Assembly (NCBI GenBank): GCA_035222895.1
Contig: JAVYIG010000066.1
Location: forward strand, 854,501 to 918,500
Length of the DNA stretch: 64,000 nt
Reading direction: 5' to 3'
Source of the DNA: Strongylocentrotus droebachiensis
Taxonomy: Eukaryota > Echinodermata > Echinoidea > Camarodonta > Strongylocentrotidae
Below are positions 1 through 10,096 of the stretch, piece by piece (within the stretch, counting starts at the first letter, position 1; every line of letters starts with the position of its first letter). The notes below the pieces were generated by a model. It was not told the origin of the DNA. It saw only the letters and a program-made list of their open reading frames with translations, and ran no database searches. The translations under genes and the position numbers were made by a program.

Positions 1-610
1 TTTCATTGTGAATTCTTTTTATATGACGGAAATAAAAACGAAACGAAACCCTTTTAGAAAACGATGAGCCTGGAAATCGGAAATGACTTCGTTGCTCTCT
101 CTTACATTTACGTACCACCACCATCTGAGGAAGCATGTTGTCTTTAATTTCATACATGGCGTAATCGACTTTCTTTTCAATAATCAGTCACCATATTTGG
201 ATACTAGAATCAGATCACAGGTCATTTCCAAGCTGCTCCGTCGTACCAGGATATATAGCCTTAATGGATATAACTCCAAGCGCAATCTTTTCGGACTTCA
301 CTATTGGGCACTGCATCTCACTCTCTGTGTTGCTGTGATATTGACAATGTCTTGGGATTCAATACTTGGATGGTTTAGGATGTTTCTGCCTCTTACTCTG
401 ATATGGATTCTTTCATCTACAACAGGTTTGTACGAAACGTACTGGATGTTTCTACTATTCTATTCCAAAAGCATGGAAATGCCTATGAAATTCAAATGTG
501 TCGAAACTTGTTTATTTTTTATCACCAGTCTGTCAGTTTTTCGTCAATAGGAACTTTGAAAAGTTTGGAAGTTCATACACTGTATATTTTGGCAACTGTT
601 ATTTTCTTTC
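1..610 (+). repeat. Duplicated flank X0 (3' flank of an upstream Z-type terminal exon)
   Basis: Aligns by eye with 21310-21900 and 23273-23960. In those copies this sequence directly follows terminal exons Z1 and Z2 and begins with the polyA signal. Here the signal AATAAA is at 31-36, so a further Z exon should lie just left of the window. No coding content was recognised in it. Confidence 0.65.
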
Positions 611-1001
611 TTCATTTGTATTTGTGTTTGTATGTATTCTACACACTCGATCGCTATGTAATGATGAATTTCCTCCTGTTTTTTGTGCACTTTTATCTTC
701 TCTCTCCTTTTATTCCCTATTTACTCTTTTGACTTTACTTATGTAAATGATGTAAATAATAATTTTGATGTCTGATAAGAACATCATATATAATTTGATT
801 ATATTAATACGGAGAGTTGATATGTGACAAACGGTTATTTCACTTATAAATTGTAATATAATGTATTTATATGTACCTCAGCTGGTACACCCTCTTTGAC
901 TTGCTTCTTTCTTTTTCTATCCCCTCCTTTGTTGGTAATAATAATCTCACTATTGCATGATACTTGTCAGGTCATGGACGACATAGGTACAATATTATAT
1001 A

Positions 1002-1720
1002 ATGATGGTTGGTGATGAAGAGATAAACCCAAGTATACACGAAGCCATAGCTTGTAAATATTACCTTCCTCATGAATTTAATTCAAATTGTATAAAACAT
1101 AAACAGTCATTCAGCCTATTTCATACCAATGCTCGTAGTCTTGCCAAAAAACATGAATATTTAAACCTTCTTCTGTCTTCTCTTACTATACACTTTTCAG
1201 TAACAGGTGTTACTGAAACTTGGTTGATTGACAACTCACGATCTATATATAATATCAGTGATTATTCACTTATACGCTCTGATAGACAATCTGGTAGAGG
1301 TGGTGGAGTTGCAATGTATATATCTAATTTGTTTTCGTAGAAAATAAGACCAGATCTTGCCTTCAACAATAATTTCATTGACTCAAAAAGTGTAGAAATT
1401 AACTTGCATAATACCAAAAATGTTATTGTTTGTATGGTTTATCGGCCTCCAAATACGAACGTTGATTTATTTTTGGAAGATTTAAACCTTTTATTAAAAC
1501 GGATAAATCATGAAAATAAAGATGTATACTTGATGGGTGATTTTAATATAGACCTATTGAACTCGGATAATAATTATTATAATACTTTTGTAAATATTTT
1601 ACAAGCGAATTCTTTCATTGGAGCCATTGATAAACCTACAAGAATGACGCAGAACACATCAACTTTAAAGGCCCACTGCGCTACTTGTAGCTACTTGCGC
1701 CCTCTATATAACAAAAAATG
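1002..1720 (+). pseudogene. LINE endonuclease domain remnant
   Basis: Translations in two frames give NARSLAKKHEYLNLLL, TGVTETWLIDNS and YRPPNTNVDLFLEDL then GDFNIDLL, the apurinic endonuclease motifs of non-LTR retrotransposons. A frameshift or stop near 1338 separates them. The frame then runs into the 190-bp insertion at 1665. Confidence 0.85.
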
Positions 1721-1856
1721 ACTAATCGGTGACCATTGGTCCCCCATGATCCTCTTTTTCTTATGTTAACTGAGAGCTGAGTTGATGAGATAAACACCTG
1801 TCCAGTGACCTTGCAGGGCAGTCTAATCCCTCATATAAACTATGGCAGATAAGCTT
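1665..1856. mobile_element. Small MITE inserted in the LINE, TTAA-type target site
   Basis: The LINE frame (TSTL/IDNIFTNV) is interrupted by about 190 bp flanked by CTTTAA on the right and ACTTTAA on the left. A related sequence in opposite orientation occurs at about 17050-17190 (shared TGATGAGATAA, CCAGTGACC and CATGAT blocks). Confidence 0.6.
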
Positions 1857-2329
1857 TAATAGACAATATTTTTACGAATGTTGTTACTGAACATATGAAT
1901 GCTGGTCTAGTTTACAGTGAAATATCTGATCATATTTCTATATTTCTTATTTGTGATAATGATCTCATGTCTCGTACAAAACAAAAGGAAATATCAATGT
2001 CTCGTAAATTTAAAACAGAAAAATATTATCTTTAAATAATGATTTAATGATGGAAACATGGAATGATGTACTATCTTGTAGTGAAACTGATACTGCATAC
2101 TGCATGGACTTTTTTGGAATATATTTTCAGCCCACTTTAATAGATGTATTCCAAAGACTAAACAAAATATAAATAAAAGAAAACCACAACATCCACGGAT
2201 AACGAAGGGAATTTTTTGGTCGATTAAGAAAAGAAATATATTGTACAAACGTAGTCTCCGACATCCAAGTAACGAGAATAAATACGAATATAACTGTTAT
2301 AGGAATAAATTAACAACAATAATGAGACT

Positions 2330-2681
2330 CGAAAATAATATCGCTAGTGATATTCGTTTGTCTCGCAATGTGGTCAATAAGGAATCTAAAAGATCACGAC
2401 GTTTCGTGCGCTGCTGCAACACTTCGTCAGGTGATAACAACTAATCTGATTGGTCGAGCACCGTGTGCGTCGACCATAGGCCTTGTGCGTTATTGTTCCA
2501 ATTATCGATCGAATTACTGACCGCTGCGCCGGTCCTCCCGTAGAGTATAAAAGACGCTTGCTCACGTTAGTTTTTATCACCTGACGAAGTGTTGCAGCAG
2601 CGCACGAAACGTCGTGATCTTTTAGATTCCTTATTGACCACATTAGGAGACAAACGAATATCACTAGCGATATTATTTTCG
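2330..2681. mobile_element. Foldback insertion with hammerhead-like arms
   Basis: Two inverted arms of about 108 bp (2330-2437 and 2573-2681), nearly perfect complements, surround a 135-bp spacer with a TATAAAAG box (about 2545). The element splits the LINE frame. Each arm contains CTGACGA, then CGAAAC and GTC, with flanking ATCAC/GTGAT able to pair. This layout resembles a hammerhead ribozyme core and the terminal sequences of Penelope-like elements. Confidence 0.65.
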
Positions 2682-2738
2682 ATACTACATCCGCAATGAG
2701 TAATAAATTTAGCATTACTAATTAGACTATCTCGTAAT

Positions 2739-4411
2739 ATGTACTATGTAAAAGAATTTGAAAATGCTAACGGCAATATGGCATCTACATGGAAAGTCAT
2801 AAAAGAAACTCTTCGAAAGCAAAAGACCAAGTCAAAATGTAATATTAAAAATGATGGTGAGACAATTTCAGATTCTAAAGAGATAGATTGTTTTAATAAG
2901 TATTTCGTAAATGAAGGCCCTATTCAAGCATCGAAAATAAATTCCAATGGTTCAGATTATTTACAATACCTTTCAAATCCATGTAGTAAATCATTTTCTT
3001 TATGCCTACAAACTGTGTTGAAATTTTGAATATTGTCAATTCATTGAAAATAAGTTATTCTTGTAGTCGTGATAAAATAAGTACGCACTTTTTAAAACAA
3101 ATAGCAGGAAGTATTGTAACGCCTCTAGTACACATTTGTAATTTATCACTTACAACAGAAGTCTTTCCGGACTCATTGAAAATAGCAAAAGTAATTCTAA
3201 TATACAAAAAAGACGGCTCTTCTCTAGTTTCAAATTACCGACCTGTTTCTATCTTACCAAGTATTTCTAAAGTCTTAGAAAGACTGGTTTATAATAGACT
3301 GTATGATTTTCTAACAAAAAATGAACTGTTGTATGAAAATCAATATGGTTTTAGAAAATGTCATTCAACGGAGTTAGCATTGTTACAATTATTTGATAGA
3401 GTGTCAAATGCCTTAGCTGATCATAAGCATGTTATTAGAGTATTCATGGCAAGGCATTTGACACTCTTGAACATACACTACTTATACGTAAATTGGAATA
3501 CTACGGATTGAGGGGGTGTTGCTATACAATGGTCATATTATGTAAATGATATTTATAATTCATCAAATGCACTACAGTATATTTTATTCGCTGATGACAC
3601 CAATGCATTTTGTTCCAATTCAGATTTTCAGACCCCTTTAAGAAACATTAACGCTGAATTACCAAAATTATCAAAATGGTTTAGAAGTAATAAACTATCC
3701 CTTAATTTAAAGAAAACAAACTATATATACTTTCAGAACAGGAAAAACAACGATGTTCCTTACATTGAAATTACTTTGGATGGTGAATTATTGGAAAAAA
3801 AGGATAGCACAAATTTCCTTGATGTTTTGATTAATGAAAATCTGAGGTTGAACAATCATGTGCAATATATTTCTAATACTATTTCACGTAATATTGGTAT
3901 TCTCTGTAAATTGAATTATTATGTCCCTTCAAATATCTTGTTTATGTTATATAATTCATTAATACTGCCTTATATTTCATATTGTAACATTATATGGGAA
4001 AATTCAAAAAGCAATGTTGACGCCATTTTACTGTTACAAAAGAAAGCCATGCGTATATGTTCTGATTCTTCCTATCGCGACCACACCAATCCCTTGTTTT
4101 CAAAACTAAAAAGTCTAAAAGCTGATGATGTAAATATTTTACAAATTGCACTCTTCATGTTTCGCTTACAAAATGGTCTACTACCTTCATACTTCCCCCC
4201 ATTGTTTAACTTGAATAAAACCATCCACTCTTATCCTACAAGGCAAACTAAAAAATTCCATTTAAGTAATCCAAAAATCGCATTGGCTCTCAAATCCATT
4301 AGACACACCGGCCCAGACATCTGGAACTCTCTGCCCATTGTAATAAGAAACCTTCGGACATTGTATTCTTTTAAGAAGGCGGTTAAAACTTGGTTGTTGT
4401 CTAAGTATTGA
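2739..4411 (+). pseudogene. LINE reverse transcriptase remnant
   Basis: Motifs: YKKDGSSLVSNYRPVSILPS, NQYGFRKCHSTELALLQL, YVNDIYNSS, FADDTNAF (catalytic Asp pair) and C-terminal IWENSKSN and IWNSLPIVIRNL. The SKAFDTLEHTLL block is frameshifted at about 3450, and the PQGSxLGP block is deleted between about 3510 and 3535, so the enzyme is dead. Confidence 0.9.
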
Positions 4412-5224
4412 TCCTGTCGTGTGTCGTTCTACTATATTCATGTGCGTGTGTACAGTGACTGTACATTCAACTAATAATGTGTAATCGTCCATGACCTACA
4501 CTATGAATATGACAGACAAAGAAAGCGGACAAAATATGCAGTTCCTCAGGTAGACAAAGGAACATCCCTTTACTGCTATTATGTAGAAAGGTGGATCAGC
4601 AGATGTATTAGTTTTATTGAATTAAAAGAAAACCAACGCTCCTTCTCTGTCCTTTCCTTCTCTTCTCTTTAAGTCACTCTTCTGCTTTTTTATTTGTATT
4701 GTTTTATCTAAGCTGAGGGCTGCGGGCACGTGAAGCTCCTCTGCTTATGTTGTAGCCCTCCTGCATCTAATGTATGTCAATTATGCATTCAATATCTTTG
4801 TTTAACTTTGCATATTTTCTGTGTAAAATTATATACATATGAAATAATGTATCAATTCAATGTTAATTATGCATTCAATATATTTGTTTAATTTCGTTTA
4901 TTTTCTGTATGTTAATTATGCATTCAATATCTTTGTTTAACTTTGCATATTTTCTGTATAAAATTATACACATATGAAATAATGTATCAATTCAATGTTA
5001 ATTATGCATTCAATATATTTGTTTAATTTCGTTTATTTTCTGTATATATACATATGAAATATTGTATCAAACCATATTATGTTCATGAAAATGTATGATG
5101 AAAAAAAGATGCAGAAACCAATAAATCAAATCACTGCATAAGTTTCGTTCGAGTGAACTTACACTGGCAATCAAAATGAACATAGGACCATTATTATAAT
5201 CACTTAACAAAGTATGTATACTCA

Positions 5225-5283
5225 TGGTCTACATTTCTCTCGTTCTTTCTCTCTCTCTTTGTCTCTCTTTGTCTCTTTGTATA

Positions 5284-5322
<39 letters not shown>

Positions 5323-5480
5323 ACTCTCGGCTCTATTTCTCATCACCTTTTATCTTTGCCCTCGTATTCACATCTTTCTATCTCCCTTTTTCTTTCCCTT
5401 CTACCCCCCTCTCTCTCTCTCTTGCCCTCTCCCCCTCCTCAGCCCCCTCCCTCTGTACCTTTATCCCTCCTCCCTAATCT
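5225..5480 (+). repeat. TC-rich low-complexity tract upstream of gene A
   Basis: (TC)n and CCCTC-rich sequence, with a counterpart at 24080-24230 in the gene B copy. Open frames across it (Ser/Leu runs) are a composition artefact. Confidence 0.85.
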
Positions 5481-5995
5481 CTTTGGTATCAGGTGTGTAG
5501 GCCTACTGATGCAACGTATAATTCTTAGTACATGTATTTTTTGTTTTGTTTATACTACATTTCCTTTATACATTCTATGTTTATAATGATATTATTCTAG
5601 TTGTAAATTGATCCCTTAAGATAATATGTTACACAGGATAGACAGTCGATTACCAACATGATTTAGGAAAGAACTGCTCCTGCCGTAGATTAGACGCCCC
5701 TGTAGGACATTTGTAGGAGGGGAAGGGACAAAGGTCTACCAGATGATAACATTAATGAAAGGAGTTAGAATTAGGAGGGTTAAAGGGATTAATGTCATAT
5801 CGTCGTTTCACTTCCGTATTCTTTTCCCTTTTTTCTTCTAAATCTCCCTTTCAGGTTCTTTCCTCTATTTTCCTTTTTAAAATAAATATCATGGGCAATC
5901 CGAAGACGGCGAGGGGGGGGGGGGGGTGTTATGATGAATCCCTATCGTCAAGAATAGATTACCGTATTGATTCTTTGTATCTTATTATCTTACAG

Positions 5996-8504
5996 TTGAA
6001 TGTCAGGTGTGTTCTACATCAGGGTTGAATGTGTTTGGTGGCTATCGTTATGTCTTCCACCGTGGTCCTAGCAAGACATTCTCTGAAACACGTGCATACT
6101 GTCAAAGCTTAGGTGGTGACATGCCAATAATTACATCAGCTGAACAAAATGGACGAACGCATTTTTACCATCTATTGTATACATGATATATTTATCAGAA
6201 TTTTCATGGAGCAAAACGTATTACTGAAACCCTATACAGTTTTCCAAAATGAAACATATGCTATGCAGTATCAGCATTTGTTTGCATCTATTTCGTTTCT
6301 TCAGAACAAATAGGGCGGTAGAATATTGCCAAGACTGATAGCAACAATCGTATTCTAATTGGCAGGTTTTCTATGAAGTTAAACAATTCAAGAAAACTTG
6401 TATTGACTGGTAGGCATTACTTAAACCACCCAACAGGTACACCATGGACAATTCTCAGATAAAAGCACACCACAAAACTGGTGCTTATGTCACCTGTCTC
6501 ACGATTTTCTACCAGTGAACTCAAATATATAAACGTTCGTACGTGGAAGTGTTCTTAGACATTTCACATCTGAAACTCCGATTTGAATTATTAAAAAATA
6601 TTCCCATTGTAACCAGTGCCGTAATGTGCCGAAAATGTTGAGGGGGCTAGCCAGGGACGCAATGCATGCGACTCGGAAACCGATCATTTTAATTAGGGGT
6701 AGGGGTGTTCACCCCTCCCCCGAAATGAGAACATTTTGCATTTTGCTACATTGATAATTTTTTTTCTCCAAATGTACCCCTCTTTTCTTCATAATATGAA
6801 TAGGATTTCATTGCCAATACCACGAGTTTTAAGGAGGGTAACGGCCGCTATTACATCGGCTTAGAAAAGATGGATGATGGTACATACAGATGGATTAATG
6901 GAACGGCCCTAGGTTGGTATGTATCATTACTGTCATCGTGATATACTACCACTCCTTCTTTCAATTCGTTTTTCCCCATAACCATTTTTTTCTTTATGTC
7001 AGTGGTTTTAATAATTGGCATACGTGCGCGGAAAGGGGCACTAGCTATTCGAAGAGGAGGGGCAATGGAGGCAATTTGCCATCTGACAAATTCAACCAAG
7101 AAAGAATAATAAGGATCGAATTTGCAATAATGTGAGGAATATATCGGAAACCCGAAAGCTTTTGTGATTGATTGGTTGGTTTAACCTGACTGCTAAGAAA
7201 GCATGTGTATATATGCTTGTAAGTCGGTGGAGCGACGGCTATAAGTCCTCCCCGAGGGACTTGGTAATGATGATTAATGCCTTATAAAAGGGCATTAGCA
7301 CATCGACTTGGTTTCGAACCCAGATCTCCCAGTTACGAGACCACTGCTCTTCCAAGGAGCCATCGCGCCTTAAACCATTATTAAAATCATTTTGAAATAT
7401 AATCTAATTTAAATCATGACACCACATACATCATTGAATTATAGCTGATTTATCACATTTTGATCAAATCTTATTAAACATTCCAGGATTCTTCTGAGTC
7501 ATGCAAAATCTTCGATGTTATCCTGATAGATTGAACTACGTCACGTGTCACAAGTTCAAATGGCTAATGTCAGATAATGGGCAAATTATTGTTGAAAGCC
7601 GAATTCATGTGGAATACTGAAAGCCATCAAGTCTCCATTCTTGATTGCATGAACTTGATATTGATCGTTAATTCATAATAAATTAGCATAAAGTAGAATG
7701 GTATCAGAAAAGCTCTGGTCTAGCCTATTACGCGACGCGTCGCGCCACTAAATCACGTTTGCTTCCAATAGTTTCTGTATGAAAATTAACCACACTGAAC
7801 TTAGGTTTTCATCACGAAATAAATCTTTTACATCCCAAAATCGACCATTCAAATTTCATGCCGCTAAAATCATGTTTTCTGCACGAAAATGTTTTTCTTG
7901 TAGTTGTTTATGATAAAACCATAATTTACAATTCTTATAGTTTACTCTGAACTCAAGTTTTGTCAACGAAGGAAAGAAACAATCCTAGCTACATGCCAAA
8001 TCTACCATGTCAATGCATTTAAAAAATTAGTCATAGGCACTTTGTATTGATTTACCAGAAGATACATTTCCCCCCAAAGACACTCGAGTCATGATATGAT
8101 GGACCTATGTCTCATATATATATATTTAGTATTTCCGTGGAATTTATGATGTGCTTTAAATAAACAAATTATGTAGGCCTATAATACATATAAGTTAAAC
8201 CATGATTGTGGACCTATGTCTCGTATATATATATATATATATTCAGTATTTCCGTGGAATTAATGATGTGCTTTAATCAAACAAAAATTGTAGGCCTATA
8301 ATATAAGTTAAACTCTTTCAAGGTATAAAAACTGGGATTATTCACGTCTTTACAAGAGGCCTGATGACCTACCACCTTACTGTGCTGTGATGAGATCTCG
8401 GAGCGGTGACACAATACATGGACTATGGGACCTAGTAACGTGCACATCAACAAGACGACCTATCTGCCAAATACCTAGCGATATACCTATCGGTATGCCT
8501 ATCG
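5996..8504 (+). CDS. Gene A lectin exons (copy of gene B lectin domain 1)
   Basis: Exons 5996-6150, 6804-6916 and 8323-8504 align by eye with gene B exons 1-3 over their whole length. The third exon is longer by an insertion of repeated I-P-I-G/S-D-I-P residues before the donor GTAAGT. No EPN triplet is present. The second exon donor is shifted three bases downstream relative to gene B (TTG before GTATGT) yet keeps phase 2. Confidence 0.7.
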
Positions 8505-10065
8505 GTAAGTATTTCATATCGTTTTGCATATATTGATGATAATAATAATAATCTGGATTTATTCAGCGCTTAATACGAAATATCGTCTCTGAGCGCTTTA
8601 CATATATTATCACCCCTTGTTTCACCATGTTTCACCATGTTTCACCATGTTTCACCACGTTTCACCATGTTTCACCATGTTTCACCATGTTTCACCATGT
8701 TTCACCACGTTTCACCATGTGTCACCATGTTTCACCATGTGTCACCATGTTTCACCATGTGTCACCATGTTTCACCATGTTTCACCATGTTTCACCATGT
8801 TTCACCATGTGTCACCATGTTTCACCATGTTTCACCATGTTTCACCATGTTTCACCATGTTTCACCATGTTTCACCATGTGTCACCATGTGTCACCATGT
8901 TTAGTCTAGCTCTGAGGGAGCATGTAAGGTAACATTGTGCAACTTTATTCTAGATAACTATTATCAGACATTTTAAACAAAAAAAATTCTTTGAATTTCT
9001 TTTAAATATTTTTTGACCAGTTTTTATATACGGCGTGTGAAATTTAAATCATTTTTTTTTAGTAAGATCGGATTTAGAAGAGAAACCCAATGTAACCATT
9101 TTAAATAATCAATAATGAAAACAGAAAATAATGAAACCAATAATACGCAATGATGATCTTTAATAATAATAATAATAATAATAATAATGACTAACGAATA
9201 ATCCTATAAGTGATATCAATACAGTTATATCAGAAAAACTTTCTGATACTAAATGACGATCAAACGCATTTTCTTTTTAATACACTTCGATGATCGTTAT
9301 ATATCATCCCTGCACTAGACGGGCTGTCATTTCTGTACCATCCAAAATTAATTACAAATGATACGAGCTGAAAAATAATCAACTTGTTTACTTTAATTAT
9401 TGTGTAAACTCTACTTAATTTACCAAGATTAAATGGGTAATAATTCACTTACACTCTTCTAGGTGATGTCGTAACATATTTGATGAAGTGAATGTTGATC
9501 GCTGAACAATAAAGAGTAATGTCACGTAAAAATATTCCGCTATATCATTTCGATGATGTTCTTTTGTCATGCCTTATCATGCTTTCTGGGGGGGGGGGGG
9601 GGAGTCCTAACCATTTTCATTTGTCAACTGTAATGTTCTCATTGTAACTCTTTTAATAATTACTCGATAAAGTATTCAATAAAATGTATAAGTATATGCA
9701 TATTTAATGAAAAATTGTGGAATAATTTTTGAATTGAAATAATTTGACATGTAATCCAGCCAACGATAAGACATCTCTTCTTGATGATTTTCAGATACAT
9801 GAAGATGACATTCCAGGTAGAATTTAAATAAAGAGTATTCTATGTATATTAAAGACATTATCAACAAGGATGTCCGAGACAATTGATAAAATGTGTGTAT
9901 GAATATAATTGAATCTAACCCTAAAGATACAGGATTATTTTAAATTGTCATCTCACAGCCGGTGAGGGGCAGATTCCTCCCCTCCCCCACGGATCTTGGC
10001 CGTGGAGCAACAAAATATCATTAAGTTTGGCACATGAATGGAGTTCCTCAATAATAACAATAATG

Positions 10066-10096
<31 letters not shown>

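Larger units (their letters stand above)
620..5130 (+). mobile_element. CR1/Jockey-like non-LTR retrotransposon, defective, with two nested insertions
   Basis: Interrupts the duplicated flank: homology to the gene B copy stops at about 610 and resumes at about 5135, which defines the insertion. Contains an endonuclease region (1002-1920) and a reverse transcriptase region (2739-4411), both broken by stops and frameshifts. The 3' part holds four copies of a TTAATTATGCATTCAATAT repeat (4766-5050) before an A-rich end. Bases 620-1000 are non-coding 5' part. Not mobile in this state. Confidence 0.85.

Noticed and set aside
83..746. Overlapping hydrophobic open frames at the left edge
   Set aside because: The region is a duplicated 3' flank (also at 21330 and 23273) where the frames are not conserved, so they are not coding.
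5214..5586. Ser/Leu-rich open frames
   Set aside because: Produced by the TC microsatellite; the same happens at 24068-24472, where only the last part joins the real leader exon.
8617..8932. Three overlapping open frames encoding MFHHVSPCFT repeats
   Set aside because: A 10-bp tandem repeat is read identically in every frame; no splice or start context, purely a minisatellite.
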